Source: Paracyclopina nana (lineage: Eukaryota; Arthropoda; Copepoda; Cyclopoida; Cyclopettidae). Taken from it: 64,000 nt of DNA. A program made the position numbers and the translations under genes. The notes under the pieces are model-generated. The model was not told the origin of the DNA, did not search any database, and was given only the letters and a program-made list of their open reading frames with translations. Within the stretch, counting starts at the first letter, position 1; each line of letters starts with the position of its first letter. The stretch spans positions 6,723,501 through 6,787,500 of the forward strand of contig JAGUCH010000008.1 in NCBI GenBank assembly GCA_019096065.1, given 5' to 3'. This document shows positions 43,800-55,274 of this stretch, in pieces.

Positions 43800-44240
43800 G
43801 ATCTCTTTGGAAACGACGCCAATAGCATATAACAGCTCAAAGACTTCACGGCCGTGACCGGGACATAATTGCAGCGGGAGGAACCTGTTGAACTGGGATG
43901 TAAATCACGCTGTAAAACGTCCGAGCCGCAAAAGTGGACATCACGGATGGGTTGCACAACCACCCTGGACCTGTAAGGAGAAAATAAAAAATTGCCAACT
44001 AGATTTTTAGGTGATCGATCTTTTTTTTTTAGTTCTGTGTGAAATCAACGGAGGTTTTACGATGACGCAGCTTTGAAGGAAATCGAAATTACGAGTTTTC
44101 TGCAATTGCCAAGCAGGCGCAAGGGGAATTTTTTATAAAACGCTTATTTGCAACTCACGGAGCCAAAATAAAGTTTAGGCTCATTAGCAGCTAAAATCAA
44201 AATTTCGTGTTTATGCTTGATGCTTGCGCACTTGTTGTCC
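43800..44240. other. Low-copy stretch after the SRA array
   Basis: No gene recognised. A short poly(T) lies near 44022-44030. Confidence 0.3.
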
Positions 44241-44242
44241 AT

Positions 44243-44530
44243 GACACTTTCTACGCTCCATCGAGGCCGAGGCTTGAAACGGAGGCCGCGACGGAGTCCA
44301 CACACAAAAAAGCCTAGCTAAAAGAACCTCTGAAAGGTAATTGTTGCATCTCAACAAGATCCAAACCTTGGAGCCCGTCAAGAAAAGCATATATTGACCC
44401 ATGCCAAAACCATCCGTTCATTCTGTGGGCTGGGAGGATTTGTGCAAAGCGTTTTCAACGCTCCACCGAGGCTGAAACGGAGGCCGAGACGGAGGCCACA
44501 CCCTAAAAGCCTAGTTATAAAACTCCGCCA
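44243..44530. repeat. Relatives of the GGACACTTTCT MITE
   Basis: GACACTTTCTACGCTCC at 44243 and CGTTTTCAACGCTCCACCG at 44450 each lead into CGAGGC-GAAACGGAGGC and AAAAAGCCTAG, as in 41087-41170. Two partial copies in the same direction. Confidence 0.7.
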
Positions 44531-44939
44531 CACTAGACGCCAATTCTCACTGGGTTAGGCTGGCACGAACGATCCGGATGCGAACCTATACTTTATAAAA
44601 CCCGAACTTCCTCCGTGCGGCACCAATCATAGTCAGCGCCAGCATGCCTTTCATCAACAACATCATCATCGGTAGGAATTGCAAGTCGACGCTACTATTA
44701 GTATTCATCCCTTCAAAGGGCAATCATGAAAAACCGATAATTTGCAACTTGTGTGCTGCTGCTGGAACCAAGGTGATCGACCCCTCATTCTAGATACCAG
44801 TCATGATGATACTTTTATAAGACATTTTTAAGTTTTAAGCTCCAATAAAATTGCTCAAAGGCTATGATCGTTGAGTATCTTAATAAATAACGTTGTGCTC
44901 AAGTAATTGTACTCGAACACTTAGCAAGAAGTTCATTCG

Positions 44940-45015
44940 CGTCATAGAGCTGAAAGAGTCAATTTTCATAGGGCCGTAAGCTAAAAATTGAGGGAAAAAA
45001 CATTCAGAGATCCCA
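44940..45015 (+). repeat. Dispersed family D, partial copy
   Basis: GAGTCAATTTTCATAGGGCC, then GTAAGCTAAAAATTGA, then CAGAGATCCCAA. Confidence 0.65.
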
Positions 45016-45298
45016 ATTCTGAAAAGCTATAAATTGTATTGAATCAGAATTATCACTTGCATTCTAGATCGGTTCACGCTTCTTTTGCATGAATCCGGAT
45101 CTGGGCTAATCGAAGTTAATCTTATGCAACAAATTGCTGCTTCGCAAATAAGCATTTTTAAAGTGAATTTCGTAATGCTTTGCAACGAATCCTGCTACTG
45201 ATATAACAAAGCGAGATGAGGATTTTTTAAATCAAATGAAAAGATAGTGATGCATAAAACTTTCTGGCCTGAAAAGATTTTTCTGATCAAAGTAAATA

Positions 45299-45544
45299 AT
45301 GCCAAATCCAAATCAAACTTTCATTAAAGTACCATTTGAGAGGACTGAAATCCGGACGAATACCAGGAAAAGACCCCAGGAGCTGTCCAAAATACCTCCT
45401 CAAACTGATCGACTCTGGCGGGAGTCGCGACGCACCGTCGAGCTCTTCCTAGGATTGGCCGTAATCTTTTGGAAGCAACGCCTCCAGAGGATCGTGCGTC
45501 GTTGGCACTCTACGCTCATTGGACTTCAGGATAACCATAACTAA
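45299..45544 (+). CDS. Small ORF or exon, unrecognised (81 aa)
   Basis: ATG at 45299, TAA at 45542. The second half is GC-richer than its surroundings and reads as an amphipathic basic protein (RLWRESRRTVELFLGLAV, then FWKQRLQRIVRRWHS). Possibly one exon or a small gene; the chance alternative is open. A TCCGG word lies at 45350. Confidence 0.35.
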   Translation: MPNPNQTFIKVPFERTEIRTNTRKRPQELSKIPPQTDRLWRESRRTVELFLGLAVIFWKQRLQRIVRRWHSTLIGLQDNHN

Positions 45545-46570
45545 AAGATTTAGTAAAATTACAATTCCATGTTGTCCTTATTACTTCGATCAGCATGATC
45601 GTCGTACTTTTGATTTACAACAAAATAAATCTCAGAGTCAAGGTTTCTGGGCTTTTGGCTGCAAGAGAATGTATGCGATTGCCTAGTTGATGTACATGGA
45701 TCTTGTGGAAGAACATAACTCTCACATTAATGCAAGAATTCAAAGGCCTACACGAAAGAGTCAATGAAAAGCTAAGTTACTTGAAAGTCCGGATTCAGTT
45801 TTTCAAAAAATGCGCTGATTTTAAGCCATTTCAAGAAAAGTGTCTTAATTCTCAATCATGAAATTAGATCAAGATTAACGAGAAGATGATGCAAGTGCAT
45901 GGATGCGGATTCCTCTAGATTTCGAGATCCGGATGCTCATTTTATGCAAGTTTTGCAAGGGAAAACAAAGGGAAATGAGAATGTGTCTACCAGGTATCCA
46001 GTTTAAAAGAAATAGTGCATCAGACTCGTCGCTTAAACTGTAACACTTTAACTAGAACATGCTGCTTGAGTCCAAATAGCGATGAGCTCAGAAAGCGATG
46101 CTTTACAAAAGGGTCCCGTTGAGCTGGAGTTGCCCCCAAAGCAGCTTTTTTGAGCATCTACAATTTTGAGAATTGTTGGTTTACTAGGCTAGATTTGTCA
46201 ACTGCTTTTGACGAAAATTTGCGATTCGGGCTATTTTAAGCATTTTTCGTCTTTTCCTATAAACACCTGGCAGCACTGATTATGTTGATTGTTTACCTCC
46301 TGCAATTATTCGCACAAAACTCAAAAAGTCGTCAAAACAAATGAGGTTAAAAGTCACGAATCGATCGTCGCTTGAGTGCAGTGCAGTTAACCCAAAGTTT
46401 TTCTTCATTTCATTCGATTATGGTTGAGAAACGTGAGCTACCATCTTGATCCAAATTGTGCTCCTGAACGAACTTGATAATCGAGCGTAGTCATTGTTTT
46501 CAAGCGTCATTGGTAAAAAATTCAACTTAGGATTCTGTGTTGCTTGATTAGGGTTAACTCTATAATTTCA

Positions 46571-46902
46571 GACTCTGTTACTGAAAGAGCCGGAATCCAC
46601 CAGCTACGACAAAGGCTACTTTCTAATAAACGTGCGATGTCAACAGGCAATTTAGTGCATTGCCAATTCAATTCGCAAGGGAATATTTGTCACTGAGCAG
46701 CGAATTGACAATAGAGGATCGACTGATTTTCGTCGCATCTGTGGTCGAGTTCAATTTGCTCAAGGAGCTGAGTTGTGGACATCAGATCGTTCCTAATTCA
46801 CTTCATGCTCAGGAAAAGCCCAACGAAGGAATCCGGGGAGGTGGTACCATAATGTTTTGTGGAATTCAAGAGGATTTCGTTACCGAATTTGGCACAAGCT
46901 AA
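46571..46902 (+). pseudogene. Candidate exon region with a frame switch
   Basis: After CTATAATTTCAG (to 46570) one frame reads TERAGIHQLRQRLLSNKRAM and ends in TGA near 46690. A second frame is open from 46630 and continues FAREYLSLSSELTIEDRL, IFVASVVEFNLLKELS, to TAA at 46900. There is no ATG in the second frame before 46660. Either two overlapping possibilities or one exon with a one-base shift near 46660. Family not recognised. Confidence 0.35.
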
Positions 46903-47232
46903 ATTTCCAACGAAAGCCGAGAATAACCTAGATAGCCGCCAAGACGAATTCTAGGAACTACCTAGACAGCCATAAAGCCAGAATTTTGGCTGAATCAGAA
47001 TGTTTCCCACACGTTCTCGTTCCTGAACTCACCTTGGGCCAAGGGAGCAAAATTTGCATTATGGACATGCTATTTTTGCATGATATGCTACGGATCTTCT
47101 ATAATAAAGCCGCCAGTTTTATGATAATAGATTAATGTTCCGTATTGACATGTTTCTAGCTAACTTTGTTCATTATTCATTCAGATGATATGCATAATAA
47201 CCACAATCGCGAAAAAGTCGGATCATTTGATT
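46903..47232. other. Nothing recognised
   Basis: AT-rich, short frames only. A weak direct repeat (CCTAGATAGCC and CCTAGACAGCC) lies at 46928-46970. Confidence 0.35.
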
Positions 47233-47518
47233 TCATCGCAGCAGATATCGAAGGATTAGCAGCTTTTTGTTACAACAGAATCGAGCTAATTTCCAATTTT
47301 CTGAGATAATTTCGACGTGGCAGGCGTGTAAACTCTCGAAAATTATGGCAGTATACAAAAAAAAGGAACAAAGGTGAGCTTCATGTTGTGAAGCATTCTT
47401 CCGGATTTCGATAAACTTAAGATGAAAGGTGCTAGATTCTTTGTCCGGATTTCGTTTAACTGAAGAAGACCAATTATTGCGCTTTGGTAATTTTCTTTTC
47501 CTGAATTTCTTAGATGAA
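47233..47518 (-). CDS. Weak candidate exon, basic
   Basis: On the minus strand GATTGCATTTCAG precedes a frame reading SSKKFRKRKLPKRNNWSSS and HLKFIEIRKNASQHEAHLC. It becomes hydrophobic and less protein-like afterwards. Two TCCGGA words fall inside in different frames. Confidence 0.3.
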
Positions 47519-48154
47519 CTGAAATGCAATCATTTGGACGTACTTGGGAACTAAGGCTTATGAAATTGCCTAAGTTTTTTCATGATGTCATCATGAGGAT
47601 ATCAGCCCCTAAACGTTGAAGAAAGTTAACAAATCACCATTTTTTTGTTAGAAGAATTGCTCAAGCTCACTTGTGACTTGATAAAAACGCCCAGCTTTCA
47701 TTTTTTAAAAAACTCAAAAAATTGATTATTTGAAAGAAGCCAGATTAGCAATACTTGGTTGAATTAAATCCATGTACATTTTCGTCAATGAAAATTGTTT
47801 AGCAAATAATATTATTAGCTATTCCTTGTTTGGTGATCCTCAAAAGAATCGCCAGAAATAATGGATTTATAATTGGTCGTGATAAAAACGCCCGCACACA
47901 GCAAAAACTCGCGAAATCAACGTAGCATCCATTTAAAAAAAAGCCCGCCAAACTGCCACTTCATAAGCTCGATGCTCTGTTTATCGTTAAATTATTTGCC
48001 AAAATTAAACACAGCTAAATTGACGCTTTTTTGAAGAATTCTCTGAAAGAAGTTCTGCCTTCAAAATGGAAGCAAATAATAAATACGAACTTTTCGAACG
48101 ATCTCCAGCGCTATTTTATTATGCTATTCAAAAAAGCGCGCGAAGCTTGTGACG

Positions 48155-48910
48155 TCATGACGATCGCCGGAGCCAGGCCAGCAACAGAAAAAGTTTCAAA
48201 GGGGAATATTTGAATAAGCGTTAAAGCTGTGCCAAGACAATATTTACTGAAAAGGTGTCATTTTAGGTCCACATTGCATCGCTAGTATAAAAATTGTGAT
48301 ATAGCTTGTAAATTCGCCTCGATTCGGTGAAAACGACGTTCTTACTAGGAGAGCGTCGTGTTTACTTAAATATCACGTGATCCCGTTCGGCTATTTTTAT
48401 TGGCTGTTCGGCGGATCCCGCGTAGAAACGCAATTTCGGTTTCAACGATTATTTCTGTTAATAATTTAAGTTAATCACTATAATTAATCTCGTCAAAAGG
48501 TGCAATTTTTGTTGTTCTTCACTTTTGGTAAGAAAAAGTGACATTAAAAGTTCGTTAGTTGGCCGTAAGCGTCGATTCAAAAAAGCCGTTAAACGGTCAA
48601 GCGAACAATTGCAAAGATAACAGAAAAGTCACGTGATTGTCACGTGACTTTAGTGTTGGCGCTTGCTGCCATTCTGATTGGTCGATCGGCAGAGCCAGGC
48701 TAAAATCACATTTGGTTTCAAGGCTTCAAAATATTATGATAATCGATTAAAACCTAAGCTTTTTTGAGCTTAATGGGTGCCATTTTTAGTGTTTTCAAAG
48801 TACTTAAAGCATTATTTGCATTTTTCCGCCAAAAGAGGCCAAAATAAAGGCCGACGTTTGTGCAGTTCGCGATCGACGATTCTGATTGGCTGATCGGCGG
48901 AGCCTGGTCA
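48155..48910. repeat. Four diverged copies of ATTGGCTGATCGGCGGAGCC-like sequence
   Basis: Copies near 48162 (CGATCGCCGGAGCCAGGC), 48395 (ATTGGCTGTTCGGCGGATCC), 48678 (ATTGGTCGATCGGCAGAGCC) and 48885 (ATTGGCTGATCGGCGGAGCC), 210-280 bases apart. CACGTGA words lie at 48373, 48632 and 48641, between the copies. Either an old tandem repeat or a promoter-like cluster. Confidence 0.6.
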
Positions 48911-49439
48911 AAAGCACAATTTTCGCAAAAAAGTGAAAAAAGAGCCGAAATGCGAAATTGCATGAAATTTCGTGCTCTTGATTGATGACATTTTCATGCT
49001 TGAGCAATTTCTACGTTGATATTTCCTGTTGATCCAAAAATTAAGCAATGAAATTGGAGAATTCTCTCGACAGAGCGCGAATCCGGATTCATGGCCTAAA
49101 GAGAAAAGCGCAAAATTTGGCGCCAAGTTCAAATTGCTTAATTTTCAAGTAATTGGAGAAGAAGAATCCAATTGCATTTGTTACATTCATTAAATCTTTG
49201 ATTTAAAACGAGTGATTCATGATTGTCGGCAATTTTTCTTACGTGGGCAACATTAAAATGGCACTTTGCAGCTTCAATGTTATTACGATCCGGATGAGAC
49301 AAACCAAATGTTTCTATAGAATAGCCAATTTAAAAAACTTCAAGCGGTGATGAATGATTAATTAATTTATAGAAGTTTGAACTATGTCAGTTTTTTATCC
49401 TGATTCACAAATCGTCGTCATCTTACATAATACTTGCAG

Positions 49440-49537
49440 TGAACTCCACGATTGACAGTGGATCAAAAAGCCAATTTGACGCGAACTGGAGATTCCGCCC
49501 AGCAAAAGAATTTAGCAGTAATTTTCAGGACTTCAAG
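49440..49537 (+). CDS. Candidate internal exon (98 bp) with good splice borders
   Basis: Acceptor ATACTTGCAG to 49439 and donor CTTCAAG|GTAAGT at 49538 enclose 98 bases. Two bases complete a codon, then 32 codons are open and balanced (NSTIDSGSKSQFDANWRF, RPAKEFSSNFQDFK). Of the exon candidates here it has the best pair of splice sites. Product unknown. Confidence 0.45.
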
Positions 49538-50150
49538 GTAAGTCAAAGACTCCAAATTAGTTTGAATTGACAGGTGAAGATTAAAAGGCTCATCAAAAAG
49601 TAATCGGGCTTAAGTTGAATTGGGTGAATTCAAAAATTGAGGCTTCCTTAACTTTTGATTCCAATTGAGTGACTGCGAAGTCATTGAAGTGAAACTAATT
49701 ATTCACCAGAATTGGCAGCGGTCACTTGCTCTCGCAAGTATTAGGAAAGAACATTTTTACCAAACAGCCAATAAGTTAAAGAGGCTACGTTGATTTCGCA
49801 ACTTATTTTCCGTTGGCGAGAAAAAGTAAATGAACTCACTGTGCGAGCGTTGTCAATGCTTAGCTTTTTATTCTGGATATTCATATCAGCGTGCCTAGAT
49901 AAGTAAGCTTACTACGCGCTTGAATTGCTTTAAGGGAACCTTAATGCCAAAGAAATGTGGAAAGCGCATGACAAAACTTTGGCTAATAGAAATCCGGATT
50001 GATGAACGCAAAGAGATTATGCATACATCCAGGCACAGAGTAAAGCTGGATAAGATGTTTTCTCTATAATGATCCACATAAAGAAGGGCTCATAAAAACG
50101 TAAGACTCTTAACATGAGAAGCATGGTTACTGATTACCTTATTTATTTCA
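49538..50150. other. Possible intron and dispersed repeat sequence
   Basis: GTAAGT opens the stretch and TATTTATTTCAG closes it at 50151. Within, TATTCACCAGAATTGGC (about 49700) is shared with 59015, a distant relative of family D. Confidence 0.35.
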
Positions 50151-50273
50151 GACACGAGCCAAGAATCACACGAATGTCTCGTTAAAGTTCTTAATCTTTA
50201 GCTGAATTCTTTAATGCGACGGTCAATTCCTCAGGGAATATTGACAAGATCATTATATTTTTCCTCGTTTCAG

Positions 50274-50380
50274 AAAATAATCCACTTAATTCATCTTTGC
50301 AAAATCCGTCGTTGGTCACAAATTCAAATCAAAGTTTGCTTGACAAGGAATTTTTTAAAAATTATACGACTTCAACGTAG
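50274..50380 (+). CDS. Weak candidate terminal exon (35 codons)
   Basis: A strong pyrimidine tract and acceptor (TTTTTCCTCGTTTCAG) precede a frame reading NNPLNSSLQNPSLVTNSNQS and ending at TAG 50378. Could be the last exon of the gene that contains 49440-49537, but phases were not linked with certainty. Confidence 0.3.
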
Positions 50381-50564
50381 GATCAATCTTGAACTTGATG
50401 AAGCCAACTCAATTTTCGATAAATAGGCACAGTGACAAAAAAAGTTTTGCGCTCACGGGAATTTCCGTCAAATGGCTTGAATCTCGTTGATATGATATAT
50501 GAAATGGAACAAGGAATCGACCTCCGGACTTCAGCTATTTTGAATTGCTTATGTTTTTTGACGT

Positions 50565-50745
50565 TTTTGACCTATTGTCCTTGCCAAGGCGAGGCCTTTT
50601 TGACATTTTAAGCCAAAATCATGCTATTTTTAGACATATTTGCCGAATTCCTTTGACAAGGCGAAGAATTTTGCTATTTTTGATGCTGCTTGACGTTTAA
50701 AGCCAAAATACCTCGCCAATTGAGCAATCTTAGCTGAAGGAGATA
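50565..50745. repeat. CTCGCCAAGGCGAG-type repeat, locus 1
   Basis: Units of about 60 bp carry CCAAGGCGAGG or diverged forms, then CTATTTTTGATG, then TTGACGTTT and AAGCCAAAAT. Confidence 0.7.
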
Positions 50746-50942
50746 AAGTATAAGATGATTCGCGGGATGTTAAGGTGAGACAGTGTCATTTTAATTTCGT
50801 CGCGATTAACGAGTATAGCATAAACAAATATGGTCAGTTAGAATAACACGAATTACTAAAGTTGACGATGCAAAATATGCAGTATGAATAAAAAAATGAA
50901 AGAAATTTAAAAAATTAAAAACGACATAGCTCAGTCGCTTAC

Positions 50943-51065
50943 GCTCTTGAAGTAAAGAAAATGCTAAGTCCCAAAATTGCTGAATTTCGGCTAAGTCCCA
51001 GAATCAGCAAAAACGACTAAGTCCCAGAATAAGAAAAAAAGACCAAGTACCAAAAAACACGAAAA
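50943..51065. repeat. CTAAGTCCCAGAAT short tandem repeat
   Basis: Four or five copies of about 25-30 bp: CTAAGTCCCAAAATTGC, CTAAGTCCCAGAATCAGC, CTAAGTCCCAGAATAAG, CCAAGTACCAAAAA. Confidence 0.8.
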
Positions 51066-51109
51066 TTCATCAAGTTCCCAAGAGGTGGGCATCGCCTACC
51101 ATGCGCGCA

Positions 51110-51540
51110 AATGCTGGAGTTGAGCACAAATATGCGCAAAAGCACATTTTCTCCTAACCGCATCGTGCCGATTCAGACACGGTTTAATGAAAAATCATCG
51201 TGGTTCGACCGAGTGCGAGAAAAACCGAGGTGCGCTCATTGCGAGTTTTTTCAAATTTACGAGCTCGCGGGTAAATCAAATTTTTCTTACAACCGCTTCG
51301 AGCCGATTCAGACACGGTTTGATGAAAAAACATCGTGGTTCGACAGAGTGCGAGAAAAACCGAGGTGCGCTCGTTGCGAGAGATTTCAAATTTACGAGCT
51401 CGCGTGTAACCGTCTCTTGTTGCTGGGAGAGCAGAGTGCACTCACATTCATCGCAGCTCGCCCGAGCGCGAGAAAAACCGAGCTGCGCTCGTTGCGAGAT
51501 ATTTCAAATTTACGAGCGCGCGCGTGCCCGTAAATAGGTG
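51110..51540. repeat. About 125-bp tandem repeat, GAGCGC family
   Basis: Three copies of GTGCGAGAAAAACCGAGGTGC (the last GAGCGCGAGAAAAACCGAGC) with TTTCAAATTTACGAGCTCGC, at 51218, 51348 and 51468, plus CGATTCAGACACGGTTTGATG in the first two. Open frames on both strands are by-products. Confidence 0.85.
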
Positions 51541-52925
51541 CGAGAGAACGAGAGCTTGGAGGAAAACGCGCCAAAGCGGGAAGGTGAACGCGGGCGCTGA
51601 GTAAGTGACGCTTTAGCGTGAGCGCGCGGACTTTTTCGAGTCACCGCACAACAGAAGAGCAGGTAAAACTGAACGCGAGCGCGGGTAACTTCATTGCGCC
51701 GTGAACTTTTCATTGCAATGTGCGCGTTGGTAGGAAGCGCGAGCGTGAAGTCTTCGACGCGCTAAAACTAGAGTGCGAAAAATGCCGCAAAAGAATAAAG
51801 CGCGTGTGCGTTCACGAAGCAGCCGACTCACTAATAAAAAGCGCACTCGCAAGAGAGCGAAAAATACCGAGCAGTCTAAGTGCGTGAAAATATTTTTCCA
51901 TCGAGCCCTGCTCAACGGCAATACAAAACGGAGGACACAGTTTCCCATTTGTAATGAATATCATCGACCAATTTTTTCTTATGTAAATAAAAACGGAGTG
52001 TTCAGTAATATGGGCAAAGATAGTGCAATAGTTGAGTTCACAAGGCAACGGATCCGCCATAACGCGTGAAACACGAATGTGAATGAGTACGAAGGAATTT
52101 TTTTCGCGCGGCACCCCAAAAAAATGCGCTATTTCATGACCGAGGTGAATGAGAACGAAGGAATTTTGTTCTTCGCGCGGCTCGCCGAAAAATTGCGCTC
52201 GTGAATTACCGAGGTGAATGAGTGCGACGGAAGTTTTTCATAGCGCGGCTCGCCCAAAAAATTGCGCTCGTGAATTACCGAGGTGAATGAGTGCGACGGA
52301 AGTTTTTCATAGCGCGGCTCGCCCAAAAAAATGCGCTCGTGAATTACCGAGGTGAAGGAGTGCGAAGGAACTCCGTAGCCCGCGCAGCTCGAGCGCCGCT
52401 AAAACAAGGCGTGCGAGAATAAGCGAGGGGAGCGAGCGCGATGGAATTCCTTACATCGCGCGACGCGAGCGCGCCAAAAAGTAACCGCGCGAAAATCAGT
52501 AAGGACAGCGAGCGCTTCAAAAATATGGCGCGCGAGAATTTCCGAGGTAAGCGAGTGCGTTGAAGTTTCTTACCAGGCGCGAGAAATAGCGAGTTGAGCG
52601 AGCGCGAATGAATTCCTTACAATGAACAGCGCGAGCGCGAAAATAAGACGGCGTGCGAGAATTACCGAGGTGAGTGAGTGCGATGAAATTCCTTACTGCG
52701 AGCAGCGCGCAAGTGCGACGTTGACGTACACGTTATGGGCGCGAGAATTGACGAGGCGACCAAGAGCGCAAGCAAAATATGCCGCGGGGAAAGTGCAACC
52801 GCTTTTAGAAACGGAGGATACCGATCAATTTTTCTAAAATTAAAACTTGCTTCGTCTGCAATTCGAGGTGACGGAGTGCGATAAATTTTGAGCGACAGAG
52901 CGCTTTTCACCAAATTTGACGAGTT
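51541..52925. repeat. GC-rich repeat field, including 69-bp units
   Basis: Between 52125 and 52400 a 69-bp unit recurs (GAATTACCGAGGTGAATGAG at 52203 and 52272, GAATTACCGAGGTGAAGG at 52341). The rest has irregular units with GAGCGCG, TGCGAGAAT and GAAATTCCTTAC. Same family words as 32.7-35 kb. Confidence 0.8.
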
Positions 52926-53604
52926 ACGTTTATCGGCCATTTGCTAAGGAGTTAACGGTTACATTTCAGAAATTCGAGTGCGATAAACTACGAGGCGACT
53001 AAGTGCGATAGAAATTTTTTCACCGAGCTACGCTTAACGGCAATTTAAAACGGAGACTACCGATTCTTTTTTTTCTGATCAAGCCACCAATTTGAAGAAG
53101 AAACTATGACAAAAAATGGCAAATTTTGATTTTCTGCGCTTGAAATATATGCTACGCGCACGGCTCATTAGTTTTTTGAAACGGAGACAACCGACTGACT
53201 TGATCTATAATAAGAGACGATAAGTATATTCATAAATTAAAATACCACTAAATCGAGATAGGAGAATGCTTATCCCGATAAATCCGGTTATGAGGACAGT
53301 TCATATGGTCATGTCAGACTCATAAGATAATGCAATTTAGCGAAACGAAAATAAATTCGATTTTTCAGATTCTCAAACTGCCGCCGTTTCCGCTGAATTG
53401 CCGCCATGAACACAGACGTCAACTTTATAAGAGCAATCCTTACAATAATAGCGCCGCGTTGATAAGATAGAAAAAAAGACGCTGTAACTTTTAATTAGGA
53501 GCGTTTAAAGCATGTCAATCAAATTCACGAGGAAAGGTGACTACTAGTTCTGCCGAATACCGTTTTTTGATGGATTCAATAACGACAGCTTCATTGCCTT
53601 CATC

Positions 53605-53745
53605 TCGGTGGTTTTCTTACCAAAATTGGCTACGGAAACTTGCGGAAATGGGAGCTCGAAATGTCATCTTTTAGCTTTCGGCCGAGAGAAAATTGACTCC
53701 AACGATTTCGCCTACTTTTCCCCGTACGCGTCTAGGAGGGATTAT
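53605..53745 (-). repeat. Dispersed family D, inverted copy
   Basis: CCAAAATTGGCTACGGAAAC, GGGAGCTCGAAATGTCA, AAAATTGACTCCAACGATTTCG, then TTTTCCCCGTACGCG: the complement of the 55.7-kb order, most like 61200. Confidence 0.7.
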
Positions 53746-53774
53746 TTTGATGTTAAGAATTACACACTCGAAGA

Positions 53775-54090
53775 TCAAAGGCGAGACTTCTGCTAATTTT
53801 AATGCTCGTTTGACATTTTCGCATAAATCTAACGCGCTTTTGCTATTTTTCTTGTTTTTTGAGGGTTTTTTGCCTAAAAACCTCGTCAAGGAGAGGACTT
53901 TTGCTATTTTTGATGTTTTCTGGCGTTTTTTGCTTAAAACCTTGCCAAGGCGTATGCATTTTGACTTTTTAAACCAAAACCCTCGTTAGGCGAGGATTTT
54001 AGCTATTATTGATGTTTATTTGACATTTTTTGCATGAATCCCTCGCCAAGGCGAGGTCTTTTGCAACTATTGCAATTTTTCAACGTTTTC
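53775..54090. repeat. CTCGCCAAGGCGAG-type repeat, locus 2 (about 60-bp unit)
   Basis: Five units: a palindromic CCTCGCCAAGGCGAGG core (variants CCTCGTCAAGGAGAGG, CCTTGCCAAGGCG, CCCTCGTTAGGCGAGG), then TTTTGCTATTTTTGATG, then TTTGACATTTTTTGC. Two adjacent cores are 60 bases apart. Confidence 0.8.
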
Positions 54091-54321
54091 CAGTTAGAAA
54101 ACTTCAGCATGCAGTTTTGTAACATGACTTCACGAAAAAACTCATTTTTGTCAGCTTGGCGGTGGGTTCACTACATACGGCAGTGAAGCGAAAATCCCTG
54201 TATTTCGCTGAGATTTGGCGTGCGCTCGCATCCACCGTACAATAATGGATTTTTTTCGTCACATGTGAAGAAATAATGTTCATTATTGTACAGTTGGCAG
54301 CTTGAGAGTTCTTCTTCAATT

Positions 54322-54400
54322 AAAAAAAGACTTGACCAGGATTCGAACCTAGGTCGGCTGGGTGAAGGGCTAGCACTATGCCAATGTACTACCTGAATTA
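54322..54400 (-). pseudogene. tRNA-like sequence, closest to tRNA-Glu (pseudogene or SINE head)
   Basis: On the minus strand TAGTACATTGG (54381-54391) fits the A box and GGTTCGAATCC (54339-54349) the B box, followed by a T tract (54322-54328). The T stem pairs (CTAGG with CCTGG). The anticodon arm has CCTTCAC in the loop, giving TTC at the anticodon position and CTTCACCCAG as in tRNA-Glu. The acceptor ends do not pair, so it is not a working tRNA. Confidence 0.6.
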
Positions 54401-54700
54401 TCATATTTTATTGCAAATTCTGGCATATTAAAAAATGATTACTTTCTGTTCGAAATAACTCCTAATCACGTAATTCAATTTTTTTCTGTCAGAAGCCCTT
54501 CCATAGCATAGTTAGACCGCGTGTTTAGCTAATAACAGTCTTCTATTAACATTCTCATTTTAGAAAAAGTCTTTTCCACTTTTATTTAAGAAAAATCTGC
54601 AAAAATTCTTTTTTTAAAAAAGTTTTCTAGTCATCTTTGTAGAAAAAACTTAAATTGATCTTGCTAAAAAAGAATGGAATTTATCATCTTATCTTCTCCA

Positions 54701-55004
54701 AGGTACTTTGGAAACTCATAACTCAGTAAGTATTGAGCCGATTGGAACCAAATTTGGAGGGATTCATAAGAGCGTATTGAAGAATCTTCATGCCAATTTT
54801 CATCCGGATCGTAGATCTCTAAGGAGGTTGCTGATTTTTCTCCTTTGCTTAACTGATTTGCCTCACTTACAGTAAGGCGGCCTTAGCGTCCTCCAATCCG
54901 GATGAAAATTGGCATGAAGATTCTTCTATACGTCCTTATAAATTCCTCCAAATTTGGTTCCAGTCGGACGAGTAGATGCTGAGATATAAGAGCGCAAAGT
55001 GCCT
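54701..55004. mobile_element. Palindromic element with 109-bp arms
   Basis: Arms 54701-54809 and 54896-55004 are inverted repeats, with perfect runs such as GGAACCAAATTTGGAGG and CATGCCAATTTTCATCCGGA. The spacer is 86 bp. No coding capacity. A relative with the same GGAACCAAAATTGGAGGGATT word lies at 59767-60107. Confidence 0.88.
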
Positions 55005-55274
55005 TTCTTACCTTATAAAAATGTTTATGAGAACAAGCTAAATTCGTCATTTTGGTGCTTTTGGAAAAATTCTGGCTAAATATCCCCGTAAAAATATCTG
55101 GTTACCCTTCAAGTGCTGAGCTCTTGCTGGAGATGCGCGTGCGCGATTGACCGCAGAGTTTGACCTGCAACTGAGCTATCTTTTTTGAGGCTATTTTCTG
55201 GATTAAATAAATGAAATTTTAGCATTTAAAAGTAATTTAGGGATTCAGAACCGTCACGAAGCTGACAAAAATGT

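Noticed and set aside
54322-54400. Functional tRNA-Glu gene
   Set aside because: The acceptor ends do not pair and U33 is replaced by C in my folding. Kept as a pseudogene or SINE head.
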